49,033 nt of DNA from Pseudomonadota bacterium. Its GTDB lineage: Bacteria > Pseudomonadota > Alphaproteobacteria > Rhodospirillales > Magnetospirillaceae. This document shows, one piece after another, positions 36,433 to 45,729 of this stretch; the first letter of the stretch is position 1; each line of letters begins with the position of its first letter. The position numbers and the translations under genes were made by a program. The notes beneath the pieces were generated by a model. That model was not told the DNA's origin. It did no database searches and was given only the letters and a program-made list of their open reading frames with translations. The DNA is taken from positions 1-49,033 of the forward strand of contig JAEXAH010000067.1 of the NCBI GenBank assembly GCA_023458315.1. Direction: 5' to 3'.

Positions 36433-37331
36433 GCGGCGTTCTCCACCATCCAGCGCACCAGCTCGGGATAGCTGATGCCCAGTTGACCGGCGATGTCCGG
36501 CACCAGCGAGGTCGCCGTCATGCCGGGTTGGGTGTTGACTTCCAGCACCACCAGCCGGGGCTTCTGGCCCGGCCTTGTGTCGTCGTAACGCAGATCGGCG
36601 CGCGACACGCCCCGGCAGCCCAGAACCTGATGGGCGGCCAACGCCAGTCGGCAAGCCTCGTCGTAATCGGCCTGGGGGATCGGCGCCGGGAAGATGTGGC
36701 GCGAGCCGCCGGGGGCGTACTTGGCCTCGTAATCGTACCAGCCGCGATCCGAGGTGATTTCCAGCGCGCCCAGGGCGCGGTCGCCCATCACGGCGGCGGT
36801 CAGCTCGAGGCCGGGGATGAATTCCTCGACCAGCACTTCGTCGGAATCGAACGGCCAATCGGCCAGCGGGTCGCGGTTGTCGCCCGGTTGCAGGATGTAG
36901 ACGCCGACCGACGAGCCCTCGTTCAGCGGCTTGACCACATGCGGGCGGGGGAGGGTGGTGCTCTGGCCCTTCTTCACCACCTCGCCCTTGGCGACCGGGA
37001 TGCCCGCCTGTTCGAACAGGCGGCGGGCGAACGCCTTGTCCATGGCGGCGGCCGAGGCCAGCAGGCCGGAATGGGTATAGGGGATGCCCAGCAGGTTCAG
37101 CACGCCCTGGACGCAACCATCCTCGCCGAAGCGGCCGTGCAGGGCGTTGAACACCACGTCGGGGCGGCTGGCCACCAGTTCGCGCACCAGATCGCCGGGG
37201 TCGCGGCCCACGTCCAGCAGGGTGACGGCATAGCCCGCCTCGGTCAGCGCCTTGGCCGAGGCCTTGCCGGAATTCAGCGACACCTCGCGCTCGGTCGAGG
37301 CTCCGCCCATCAGGACCGTGACGCGCTTCAT
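36420..37331 (-). CDS. ddlB: D-alanine--D-alanine ligase
   Basis: This 303-residue ATP-grasp enzyme makes D-Ala-D-Ala for the pentapeptide stem. The N-terminus has VLMGGASTEREVSLNSG. The grasp fold has VVKPLNEGSSVGV and EEFIPGLELT, and the metal site is in VLEVNTQPGMT. The position within the dcw cluster supports the ddlB name. The start overlaps the murB stop (ATGA). Confidence 0.97.
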   Translation of the reverse strand: MKRVTVLMGGASTEREVSLNSGKASAKALTEAGYAVTLLDVGRDPGDLVRELVASRPDVVFNALHGRFGEDGCVQGVLNLLGIPYTHSGLLASAAAMDKAFARRLFEQAGIPVAKGEVVKKGQSTTLPRPHVVKPLNEGSSVGVYILQPGDNRDPLADWPFDSDEVLVEEFIPGLELTAAVMGDRALGALEITSDRGWYDYEAKYAPGGSRHIFPAPIPQADYDEACRLALAAHQVLGCRGVSRADLRYDDTRPGQKPRLVVLEVNTQPGMTATSLVPDIAGQLGISYPELVRWMVENAACDA

Positions 37332-38251
37332 GACTGATTCTCCCGAACGCCGATGCGGCGAATTTCCCAACGCAATTCGATGCCCGAGGTGTCGCGCACG
37401 CGGCGGCGCACTTCCTCGCCCAGATCCTCGATGTCGGCGGCGGTGGCGTCGCCGGTGTTCAGCAGGAAGTTGCAATGCTTCTCGCTGACCTGGGCGCCGC
37501 CGATCCTGAGGCCGCGGCAACCCGCCTTGTCGATCAGTTCCCACGCTTTGGCGCCGTCCGGATTGGCGAAGGTGGAGCCGCCGGTGCGGACATGGGTCGG
37601 CTGGCTGGCCTCGCGCGTTTCGCGGATCTGGTCCATGCGGGCCGAGATGGCCTCGACGTCGCCGTCATGGCCGCGCAGCACGGCGCGGGTGAAGACGAAA
37701 TCCTCGGGCACGCCGCAATGGCGATAGCCGAAATCAAGCTGGGTCAGGCCCAGCGTATGCAGGCGGCCCCGGCGGTCCACCGCCTCGGCGGCCAGGGTCA
37801 CGTCCTTCATCTCGCCGCCGAAGGCGCCCGCGTTCATGCGCAGCGCGCCGCCGATGGTGCCGGGCACCCCCGACAGGAATTCCATGCCGGTGATGCCCGC
37901 GTCCAGCGCGGTGCGGGCCACGGTCAAATCCAGCGCCCCGGCGCCCGCCGAGACGGTGGTGCCGTCCACGTCGATGGCGGCGAAGGGACCGGCCAGCCGC
38001 ACCACCACGCCGGGCACGCCGCCATCGCGCACCAAAAGGTTCGAGCCGACGCCGATCACCGTCACCGGCACGGCATCGGGCAGGGCGGCCAGGAACTGCG
38101 CCAGATCCTCGGTGTCGGCGGGACGGAACAGCACCTCGGCCGGGCCGCCGACGCGGAACCACGTCAGCCCGCCCAGCGGCGCGTCGCGGGTCACGCGACC
38201 GCGCACCGGGGGCAGGGCTTCGGCCCAGTCATGCGGCAGGGCGGTGCTCAC
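37328..38251 (-). CDS. murB: UDP-N-acetylenolpyruvoylglucosamine reductase
   Basis: This 307-residue FAD enzyme reduces the enolpyruvyl group to form UDP-MurNAc. FAD-binding blocks are TWFRVGGPAEVLF and VIGVGSNLLVRDGG. The catalytic serine lies in RTGGSTFANP and the late glutamate in SEKHCNF. The sequence resembles type II MurB, which lacks the tyrosine loop. The start is GTG at 38251, overlapping the murC stop as GTGA; no in-frame ATG lies close by. Confidence 0.96.
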   Translation of the reverse strand: MSTALPHDWAEALPPVRGRVTRDAPLGGLTWFRVGGPAEVLFRPADTEDLAQFLAALPDAVPVTVIGVGSNLLVRDGGVPGVVVRLAGPFAAIDVDGTTVSAGAGALDLTVARTALDAGITGMEFLSGVPGTIGGALRMNAGAFGGEMKDVTLAAEAVDRRGRLHTLGLTQLDFGYRHCGVPEDFVFTRAVLRGHDGDVEAISARMDQIRETREASQPTHVRTGGSTFANPDGAKAWELIDKAGCRGLRIGGAQVSEKHCNFLLNTGDATAADIEDLGEEVRRRVRDTSGIELRWEIRRIGVRENQS

Positions 38252-39663
38252 TCGGCGACCTCCAGCTTGCTCAGTTCGCCCGGCAGGGCATGCGCCCATT
38301 GGGTGATGTTGCCCGCGCCCAGGCAGACCACCATGTCGCCGGGACGGGCGATGGACGCGACCAGTTCCGGCAGGGCCTTGGCCTCGGCCAGCGGCACCAC
38401 GTGGCGGTGGCCGTGTTCCTGAAGACCCTTGACCAGACCGTCCTTGTCCATGCCCGCGATGGGCTGCTCGCCCGCCGCGTAGACGTCGGCGACGATCACC
38501 GTGTCGGCGTCGTTGAAGCAGGTGCAGAACTCGGCGAACAGCGAGTGCAGGCGGGAATAGCGGTGCGGCTGCACCACCGCCACCACGTTGCCGGTGGTGG
38601 CGCTGCGCGCCGCCTTCAGCACGGCGGCGATTTCCACCGGGTGGTGGCCGTAATCGTCGATCACGGTGACGCCCTTGGCCTCGCCGGTCTTGGTGAAGCG
38701 GCGCTTGACGCCCGCGAAATTGCCCAGCGCGTTGCGCACGATGTCGTTGGGCAGGCCCAGTTCGTGCGCCACCGCCACGGCGGCCAGCGAGTTCTGTACG
38801 TTGTGCTCGCCGTACATGGGCAGGCGCAGATCGTCGATGATGCGGGTCTTGCCGGTGACGCGGTCGGTGATGACCACGTCATAGCGGGCGCCGCCGGGGC
38901 CGATGCGCACGTTGGTGGCGCGGATCAGCGCCTGCGGGCTGAAGCCGTAGGTGACGATCTTGCGGTCGGGCACGCGGGCGATCAGCGCCTGGACCTCGGG
39001 GTGGTCGATGCACAGGGCGGCGAAGCCGTAGAACGGGATGTTTTCGACGAAGGTGCGGAAGGCGTCGCGCAACCGGTCGAACGACCCGTAATGGTCCATG
39101 TGCTCGGGGTCGATGTTGGTGACGACCACGGCGGTGGCGGGCAGCTTGGTGAAGGTGCCGTCGGACTCGTCGGCCTCGACCACCATCCATTCCCCAGCGC
39201 CCAGGCGGGCGTTGGTGCCATAGGCGTTGATGATGCCGCCGTTGATCACCGTCGGGTCCAGATGGGCGGCGTCCAGCAGCGCCGCGATCAGCGAGGTGGT
39301 GGTGGTCTTGCCGTGGGTGCCGCCGATGGCGATGGCGTGCTTCAGGCGCATCAGCTCGGCCAGCATCTCGGCGCGGCGTACCACCGGCACCATGCGGGCG
39401 CGGGCGGCCACCAGTTCCGGGTTGTCGGCCTTGACCGCCGACGACACCACCACCACGCGGGCCTCGCCCAGATTGTCGGCGGAATGGCCGATATGGACGG
39501 TGACGCCCTTCTTGCGCAGGCGGTCGACGTTGTAATTGTCGGCGATGTCCGATCCCTGGACCGAATAGCCCAGATTGACCAGGATTTCGGCGATGCCGGA
39601 CATGCCGATACCGCCGATGCCGACGAAATGAATGGTGCCGATGGACAGCGGCATCGTCCTCAT
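38248..39663 (-). CDS. murC: UDP-N-acetylmuramate--L-alanine ligase
   Basis: This 471-residue Mur ligase adds L-Ala to UDP-MurNAc. The UDP-binding start has FVGIGGIGMSGIAEIL, the ATP P-loop is GTHGKTTT (115-122), and the following blocks include DPEHMDHYG and DDYGHHPVEI. ATG 39663 forms an ATGA overlap with murG; the long upstream open frame is a shadow of murG. Confidence 0.97.
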   Translation of the reverse strand: MRTMPLSIGTIHFVGIGGIGMSGIAEILVNLGYSVQGSDIADNYNVDRLRKKGVTVHIGHSADNLGEARVVVVSSAVKADNPELVAARARMVPVVRRAEMLAELMRLKHAIAIGGTHGKTTTTSLIAALLDAAHLDPTVINGGIINAYGTNARLGAGEWMVVEADESDGTFTKLPATAVVVTNIDPEHMDHYGSFDRLRDAFRTFVENIPFYGFAALCIDHPEVQALIARVPDRKIVTYGFSPQALIRATNVRIGPGGARYDVVITDRVTGKTRIIDDLRLPMYGEHNVQNSLAAVAVAHELGLPNDIVRNALGNFAGVKRRFTKTGEAKGVTVIDDYGHHPVEIAAVLKAARSATTGNVVAVVQPHRYSRLHSLFAEFCTCFNDADTVIVADVYAAGEQPIAGMDKDGLVKGLQEHGHRHVVPLAEAKALPELVASIARPGDMVVCLGAGNITQWAHALPGELSKLEVAE

Positions 39664-40772
39664 TGGACAGACTCCGATTGGCCCGGCAGGGCGGCGACCA
39701 GGTCGGCGAGCAATGCCGCCGCGTCGGGCCGTCCGGCCGCGCGGGCGCATTCCGCCGCCCGGGCAAGGGTGCCGGGCTGGGTGAACAGGGCTTCCAGACG
39801 GGCGGCCAGCGCGTCGGCGGTGAAGGCGGGCTGCGGCATCAGCCACGCGCCGCCCGCTTCGTCCACGGCGCGGGCGTTGGCGGTCTGGTGGTCATCGATG
39901 GCATGGGGATAAGGCACCAGTATGGCGGGCCGTCCCAGCGCGGTCAGTTCGGCGACGGTCGAGGCGCCGGACCGGGCGATCACCAGATGGGCGTCGCGCA
40001 GGCGGTCGGGCACGTCGGCGAAGAAACTGTCCAGGGTGGCGTCGATGCCGGTTCCGGCATAGGCGGCGCGCACCGCGTCCAAATCCTCGGGGCGGCATTG
40101 CTGCGCCACCGACAGCCGGGTGCGGATGCTCTCGGGCAGCGCCGCCAGCGCCGCCGGGATGATTTCCGACAGGATGCGGGCGCCCTGGCTGCCGCCCAGC
40201 ACCAGCAGGCGGATGGGCTGGCTGTCGTCCAGCAGCGGATAGGCGGCGTCGCGCAGGGCGGCGATGGGGGCGCGCACCGGCATGCCGGTATGGATCACCT
40301 TGCCCGCCCACGCCGGGTCCAGGTGCGACACGGCGGCATAGGATGTGGCGATGCGGCGCACCCGTCCGGCCAGCAGGCGGTTGGCGCGGCCCAGCACGGC
40401 GTTCTGTTCGTGGATCGCGGTGGGAATGCCCAACAGGGTCGCCGCCACCATGGTCGGCACCGAGGCATAGCCGCCGAAACCCACCACCGCCGCCGGGCGC
40501 AGGCGCTTCAGCAGGGCGCGAGCCTGGATGACGCCCAGAGCCAATTCGGCCACGGCGCGCAGCTTGCTCAGCAGACCGCGCCCGGCGATGCCGCCCGCCG
40601 CGATGCGATAGGTTTCCAGGCTGCCCAGGGTGCCGCCATAGGCATGGCCGCGCCGGTCCGTCACCAGCCCCAGGCGATAACCGCGCCCGATCAGCACATC
40701 GGCCAGGGCCTCGGCCGGGAAGACGTGGCCGCCGGTTCCGCCGGCGGCAAGCAGGATCAGGGGCTTGCTCAT
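39660..40772 (-). CDS. murG: UDP-GlcNAc:lipid I N-acetylglucosaminyltransferase
   Basis: This 370-residue GT-B glycosyltransferase makes lipid II at the inner face of the membrane. G-loop 1 is GGTGGH (residues 11-16). GFGGYASVP and HEQNAVLGRANR follow. The C-terminal half has LVLGGSQGA and VIARSGASTVAEL. The ATG at 40772 overlaps the ftsW stop (ATGA). Confidence 0.97.
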   Translation of the reverse strand: MSKPLILLAAGGTGGHVFPAEALADVLIGRGYRLGLVTDRRGHAYGGTLGSLETYRIAAGGIAGRGLLSKLRAVAELALGVIQARALLKRLRPAAVVGFGGYASVPTMVAATLLGIPTAIHEQNAVLGRANRLLAGRVRRIATSYAAVSHLDPAWAGKVIHTGMPVRAPIAALRDAAYPLLDDSQPIRLLVLGGSQGARILSEIIPAALAALPESIRTRLSVAQQCRPEDLDAVRAAYAGTGIDATLDSFFADVPDRLRDAHLVIARSGASTVAELTALGRPAILVPYPHAIDDHQTANARAVDEAGGAWLMPQPAFTADALAARLEALFTQPGTLARAAECARAAGRPDAAALLADLVAALPGQSESVQ

Positions 40773-41893
40773 CGTTCCAGGCCCTCCGTGCCGTAACGGG
40801 TACGCGTCAGGGCCAGCACCATGCCCATGCCCAGCGCCAGGGCCAGCATGGAAGAACCGCCATAGCTGATGAACGGCAGGGTCATGCCCTTGGTCGGCAT
40901 CAGCCGCAGGGTGGACGCCATGTTGATGATGGCTTGCAGGCCGAACTGCACCAGCAGCCCGGCGGTGGCCAGCACCACGAACAGATTTTCCTCTTTCATC
41001 AGGCGCGAGAAGCCGCGCAGCACGATGAAGGCGAACAGCGCCACCACCACCAGGCACAGGGCGATGCCGAATTCCTCGCCCGCCACCGCCAGGATGAAGT
41101 CGGTGTGGGCGTCGGGCAGCACCAGCTTGACCCGGCCTTCGCCGGGGCCGCGCCCGAACAGGCCGCCGTTCTTGAAGGCGTTCAGCGCCGTCGTCACCTG
41201 ATAGGCGCCGTCGCCCTCGGGGTTCAGGAACTTGTCCACGCGGGCCTGGACGTGGTGGAAGGTGAAATAGGCGCCGACACCGCCGAACACCGCCAGGATC
41301 AGCAGCCCGATCACCAGGATCATGGGCAGCCCGGCCAGGAAGAATTGCGCCCCCCACACCGCCGAGATGATCAGCGTCTGCCCCACGTCGGGCTGGCGCA
41401 GCAACAGAAAGGCGGTCAGCAGGAACAGCGCGGTGGCGATGGCCTTGCCGGGGAAGCCGGGGTTCAGGCGGCTTTCGGCGAACATCCAGGCGGCGACGAT
41501 GGCGAAGGCGGGCTTGGTGAATTCCGACGGCTGCACCGAAATGCCCGCGATGTTGATCCAGCGGGTGGCGCCCTTGACCTCGGGGCCGATGAACAGCACG
41601 GCGACCAGCAGCACCAGGCAGCCGCCAAAGCCGATCACGCCCAGGCGGCGGATCTGCTTGGGCGTCAGCAGCGACACGCCGACCATCACCATCAGCGCCG
41701 GGGCCAGAAAGATGAACTGGCGACGGATGAAGTGGAAGGAATCCGCACCGATGCGGTCGGCCACCGCCGGGCTGGCGGCCATGGTCAACAGCACGCCGAT
41801 ACCGGCCAGCAGGAACAAGGCGGCGATGGTCCAGCGGTCCACCGTCCACCACCACCTACCCAACACGGATGTATCGGTGCGGCCGAAATTCAT
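40769..41893 (-). CDS. ftsW: Septal peptidoglycan glycosyltransferase FtsW (SEDS)
   Basis: This 374-residue polytopic protein has about ten transmembrane helices and polymerises lipid II with its partner FtsI. SEDS signatures are GATRWINIAGISVQPSEF and PTKGMTLPFISYGGSS. The ATG at 41893 (MNFGRTD) overlaps the murD stop; the upstream in-frame extension is a murD shadow. Confidence 0.97.
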   Translation of the reverse strand: MNFGRTDTSVLGRWWWTVDRWTIAALFLLAGIGVLLTMAASPAVADRIGADSFHFIRRQFIFLAPALMVMVGVSLLTPKQIRRLGVIGFGGCLVLLVAVLFIGPEVKGATRWINIAGISVQPSEFTKPAFAIVAAWMFAESRLNPGFPGKAIATALFLLTAFLLLRQPDVGQTLIISAVWGAQFFLAGLPMILVIGLLILAVFGGVGAYFTFHHVQARVDKFLNPEGDGAYQVTTALNAFKNGGLFGRGPGEGRVKLVLPDAHTDFILAVAGEEFGIALCLVVVALFAFIVLRGFSRLMKEENLFVVLATAGLLVQFGLQAIINMASTLRLMPTKGMTLPFISYGGSSMLALALGMGMVLALTRTRYGTEGLER

Positions 41894-43233
41894 CGCTGCG
41901 CCTCCACCAACTGGCGGAAGACGTCGCCGCGATGTTCGAAGCTCTTGAACTGGTCCCACGACGCGCAGGCCGGGCTCAGCAGCACCACGTCGCCACGGTC
42001 GGCGGTGGCGGCGGCCCGCGTCACCGCCATCAGCAGCGACCCGCTCAGGGTATAGGGCACGCGGCCTTCCAGCACCTTGGCGAAATCCTCGGCGGCGTCG
42101 CCGATCAGATAGGCGTGCTTGATGCGGTTGAAATGCGGCACCAGGGAATCAATGCCGCCTTCCTTGGGCTGGCCGCCCAGAATCCAGTGGATGTTGTCAT
42201 AGCAGGCCAGGGCCTTTTCCGTGGCGTCGGCATTCGTGGCCTTGGAATCGTTCACATAGGTGACGCCGCCGATCTCGGCCACCAGTTCCTGGCGGTGGGC
42301 CAGACCGGGATAGGTGGCCAGCGCGGCGGCGATGGCGGCGGGTTCCAGCCCGTCGGCGCGGGCCAGGGCGAACACGGCACAGGCGTTCTGCCAATTGTGG
42401 CGGCCGGGCAGGCGGGCGATGGCGCGCAGATCGGTCAGCTTCACGCCGTCGACGCGCAGGATGCCGTCGGCGGCGGACACGCCGTGTTCCAGGGTCTGCT
42501 CGGCCGAGATGCGGATGACGGTCAGACCGGCATCCTCCAACTCGGCGGCCATGCCCTCGCAATAATCGTCGTCGGTCCCGACCACCGCCACGCCGCCGGG
42601 GGCCAGACGGTCGAACAGGCGGCGCTTGGCCGCCACATAGCCGTCCATGCCGCCATGGCGCCCCAGATGGTCGGGGGTGATGTTCAGCAGCACGGCGGCC
42701 CGCAGCGACAGCGTTTCCACCAGTTCCAACTGATAGCTGGACAGTTCCAGCACATAGCGGCCCTCGGCGCCCAGATCGGCCATGTCCAGCGCCGGGGTAC
42801 CCAGATTGCCGCCCGCCGCCACATCGCGGCCACAGGCGGCCAGCACATGGGCCAACAGGGTGGTGGTGGTGCTTTTGCCGTTGGTGCCCGTCACCGCCAG
42901 CATGGGATTGGCGGGCTTGGCGCGGGCCAGCAATTCCACGTCGCACACCACCGGAATGCCCGCCGCGCGGGCCTGGGCGGCCAGCGGATGGGCCTTGTCG
43001 GCGGGGTGGGTGTGGGGGATGCCGGGGCTCCACACCACCAGATCGGTCCCGTCCAGGCTCGGCTCGGCCACAATCACGCCCGCCGCCTGGGCAGCCTTGC
43101 GCGCCGCCGCGCCGTCGTCCCAGGCGGTGACGCGGGCGCCGCTGGCGATCAGCGCGCGGGCGGTGGCGGTCCCGGACTTGCCGAGACCCATCACCACCAC
43201 TTTCTTGCCGCCGAGCGAGGGGACGAGGATCAT
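41890..43233 (-). CDS. murD: UDP-N-acetylmuramoyl-L-alanine--D-glutamate ligase
   Basis: This 447-residue Mur ligase adds D-Glu. The N-terminus has VVVMGLGKSGTATARAL, the P-loop is GTNGKSTT (116-123), and blocks NITPDHLGRHGGM and VNDSKATNADAT are typical of MurD. It begins 10 bases after the mraY stop. Confidence 0.97.
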   Translation of the reverse strand: MILVPSLGGKKVVVMGLGKSGTATARALIASGARVTAWDDGAAARKAAQAAGVIVAEPSLDGTDLVVWSPGIPHTHPADKAHPLAAQARAAGIPVVCDVELLARAKPANPMLAVTGTNGKSTTTTLLAHVLAACGRDVAAGGNLGTPALDMADLGAEGRYVLELSSYQLELVETLSLRAAVLLNITPDHLGRHGGMDGYVAAKRRLFDRLAPGGVAVVGTDDDYCEGMAAELEDAGLTVIRISAEQTLEHGVSAADGILRVDGVKLTDLRAIARLPGRHNWQNACAVFALARADGLEPAAIAAALATYPGLAHRQELVAEIGGVTYVNDSKATNADATEKALACYDNIHWILGGQPKEGGIDSLVPHFNRIKHAYLIGDAAEDFAKVLEGRVPYTLSGSLLMAVTRAAATADRGDVVLLSPACASWDQFKSFEHRGDVFRQLVEAQR

Positions 43234-43243
43234 GGCAATGCCC

Positions 43244-44332
43244 CTAGCGCAGCTTCAGCGTGGACAGGCCGACCAGCGCCAGGATACCGGCGATGATCCA
43301 GAAGCGGATGACCACGGTCGGCTCCGCCCAGCCCTTTTTCTCGAAGTGATGGTGCAGCGGCGCCATGCGGAACACCCGCTTGCCGGTCAGCTTGAAGCTG
43401 GCGACCTGCACGATCACCGACACGGTTTCCAGCACGAACAGGCCGCCGACGATGGCCAGCACCAGTTCATGCTTGGTCACGACCGAGATGGTGCCCAGCG
43501 CGCCGCCCATGGCCAGCGAGCCGGTGTCGCCCATGAACACCATGGCGGGCGGCGCGTTGAACCACAGAAAGCCCAGGCCCGCCCCGACCAGGGCGCCGCA
43601 GAACACCGCCAGTTCGCCGGAACCGGGCACGTAGTGGATTTGCAGGTAATTGGCGAACACCGCGTGGCCGACCAGGTACGAGATCAGCGCGAACACGCTG
43701 CCCGCGATCATCACCGGCACGATGGCCAGACCGTCCAGGCCGTCGGTCAGGTTGACGGCGTTGCTGGCGCCGATGATCACGAACACCGCGAAGGGCACGA
43801 AGAACCAGCCCAACTGGATCAGCATCGTTTTCAGGAACGGCACCGCCAGCGACCCGGCCATGGGCTCGCGCTGGATGGCGTAGATCCAGGCGGCGGCGAT
43901 CAGGGCGATGCCGATCTGGCCCACCAGCTTCAGCTTGCCGGGCAGGCCCTTGGGGTTCTTCTTGGACACTTTCAGGAAGTCGTCCATGAAGCCGATGCCG
44001 CCATAGCCCAGCGTCACCATCAGCACGATCCAGACGTAATGGCTGCGCAGATCGGCCCACAACAGGGTGGCGATGCCCAGCGCGATCAGGATCAGGAAGC
44101 CGCCCATGGTGGGCGTGCCCTTCTTGGTCAGCAGGTGTGATTCCGGGCCGTCGGCGCGGATGGGCTGGCCCTGTTTCTGCCACTTGCGCAGCCATTGGAT
44201 CAGCCCCGGCCCGATCAGGAACGACACGACCAGCGCCGTCATCACCGCGCCCCCCGTGCGGAAGGTCAGGTATTTGAAGAGATTGAACAGCGCAATCTCG
44301 TCGGCGAGGGGATAGAGCAGATTGTAAAGCAT
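43244..44332 (-). CDS. mraY: Phospho-MurNAc-pentapeptide transferase
   Basis: This 362-residue ten-helix membrane enzyme makes lipid I on undecaprenyl phosphate. Active-site residues D117 and D118 are in FMDDFLKV, and NLTDGLDGLA is at 194-203. The histidine-rich APLHHHFEKKGW loop is near the C-terminus. The ATG at 44332 (MLYNLLYPL) is the family start. It lies 5 bases after murF. Confidence 0.98.
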   Translation of the reverse strand: MLYNLLYPLADEIALFNLFKYLTFRTGGAVMTALVVSFLIGPGLIQWLRKWQKQGQPIRADGPESHLLTKKGTPTMGGFLILIALGIATLLWADLRSHYVWIVLMVTLGYGGIGFMDDFLKVSKKNPKGLPGKLKLVGQIGIALIAAAWIYAIQREPMAGSLAVPFLKTMLIQLGWFFVPFAVFVIIGASNAVNLTDGLDGLAIVPVMIAGSVFALISYLVGHAVFANYLQIHYVPGSGELAVFCGALVGAGLGFLWFNAPPAMVFMGDTGSLAMGGALGTISVVTKHELVLAIVGGLFVLETVSVIVQVASFKLTGKRVFRMAPLHHHFEKKGWAEPTVVIRFWIIAGILALVGLSTLKLR

Positions 44333-44337
44333 TCCCC

Positions 44338-45729
44338 TTAGGCCCCTTCCTGCAAAGCCTTGACCACACGGCCCATGCGGCTGCCCGCCGAACCCTTCAC
44401 CATCACCACGTCGCCCGCCCGGATGTCGGCCTTGACCAGCGGGGCCAGGGCCTCGGCGGTGTCGGCATGCGCGCCCCGGCGGCTGGCCGGCAGGGCGTCG
44501 CGCAGGGCGGCGCACAGCGGGCCGGCGGTATGCACCACATCGATGTTCCAGGCCACCACCGTTTCCGCGATGCCGGCATGCAGCGCGGCGGCGGCGGCGC
44601 CCAGTTCCAGCATGTCGCCCAGCACGGCGACGCGGCGGCCGCCCTTGCCCGGCCGGGCGGCGGCCAGGGTGGCGATGGCCGCCTTCATGCTGACCGGGCT
44701 GGCGTTATAGCTTTCGTCGATCAGTTCGGCGCTGCCGTCCGCCACCCGGATCGGGTGGCGTTCGCCGCGTCCCTTGGGCGGGGCCATGTCGGCCAGGGCG
44801 CGGGCGGCGGCGTCGATGTCGGCGCCCAGCGCCCCCGCCGCCAGCAGCACCGCCAGCGAGTTCATGGCCCAATGCCGCCCCGGCACGCCGATGCGGTACG
44901 ACAGGGCGCGGTCGCGCAGCAGGGCGAACACGGCGGTTTCGGTGGGATCGACCGCGCAATCCAGCAGGCGGGCATCGGCATCGATGTGGCTGCCGAAAGC
45001 CAGCAGGGCGGCACCCTTCAGCTTGGCGGCGTTGGCGAGACGGCGGAAATGACGGTTGTCGCGGTTCAGCACGGCGGTGCCGCCCGGCTCCAGCCCGGCG
45101 AAGATTTCCGCCTTGGCGTCGGCGATGTCCTCGACACTGGCGAAATGTCCGGCATGCACCAGTTCCACCGTGGTGACGATCGCCACATGTGGGCGGACCA
45201 TGGCGGTCAGCGGCGTGATCTCGCCCGCGTGGTTCATGCCCAGCTCGAACACGCCGAAGCGGCAATCGGCGGGCATGCGGGCCAGCGACAGCGGCACGCC
45301 CCAGTGATTGTTGAAGCTGCCCACCGACCAATGGGTCTTGCCCTGGGCCGACAGCGCCAGGGCCAGCATTTCCTTGGTGCTGGTCTTGCCGACGCTGCCG
45401 GTGACGGCGACGATGCGGGCCTGGCTGCGGTCGCGGGCGGCGCGGCCCAGCGCCTGAAGCCCGGCCAGGGTGTCGTCCACCACCAGCAGCGGCAGGCCCT
45501 CGCAGCCCTCGGGCACCTTGTGCACCAGGGCGGCGGCGGCACCGCCTTCGATGGCGGCCTTCACGTAATCGTGGCCGTCATGGTTGGGTCCGGCCAGGGC
45601 GACGAACAGATCGCCCGCCGCCACCGACCGCGAATCGATGGAAACGCCGCTGGCGGTCCAATCGGCCGGTCCGGTCAGGCGGCCGCCGGTGGCGGCCTGG
45701 GCTTCGGTGGCGGTCCACAGGGCGGTCAT
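44338..45729 (-). CDS. murF: UDP-MurNAc-tripeptide--D-alanyl-D-alanine ligase
   Basis: This 463-residue Mur ligase attaches the D-Ala-D-Ala made by Ddl. The P-loop is GSVGKTSTK (111-119), followed by SFNNHWGVPLSLARM and FELGMNHAGEI, with DESYNASPVSMKAA later. All are MurF hallmarks. Start overlaps the murE stop (ATGA). Confidence 0.97.
   Translation of the reverse strand: MTALWTATEAQAATGGRLTGPADWTASGVSIDSRSVAAGDLFVALAGPNHDGHDYVKAAIEGGAAAALVHKVPEGCEGLPLLVVDDTLAGLQALGRAARDRSQARIVAVTGSVGKTSTKEMLALALSAQGKTHWSVGSFNNHWGVPLSLARMPADCRFGVFELGMNHAGEITPLTAMVRPHVAIVTTVELVHAGHFASVEDIADAKAEIFAGLEPGGTAVLNRDNRHFRRLANAAKLKGAALLAFGSHIDADARLLDCAVDPTETAVFALLRDRALSYRIGVPGRHWAMNSLAVLLAAGALGADIDAAARALADMAPPKGRGERHPIRVADGSAELIDESYNASPVSMKAAIATLAAARPGKGGRRVAVLGDMLELGAAAAALHAGIAETVVAWNIDVVHTAGPLCAALRDALPASRRGAHADTAEALAPLVKADIRAGDVVMVKGSAGSRMGRVVKALQEGA

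Noticed and set aside
39664..39846. In-frame upstream extension of murC
   Set aside because: The extra residues are Arg/Pro-rich shadow of murG, and the ATG at 39663 gives the exact family start with an ATGA overlap.
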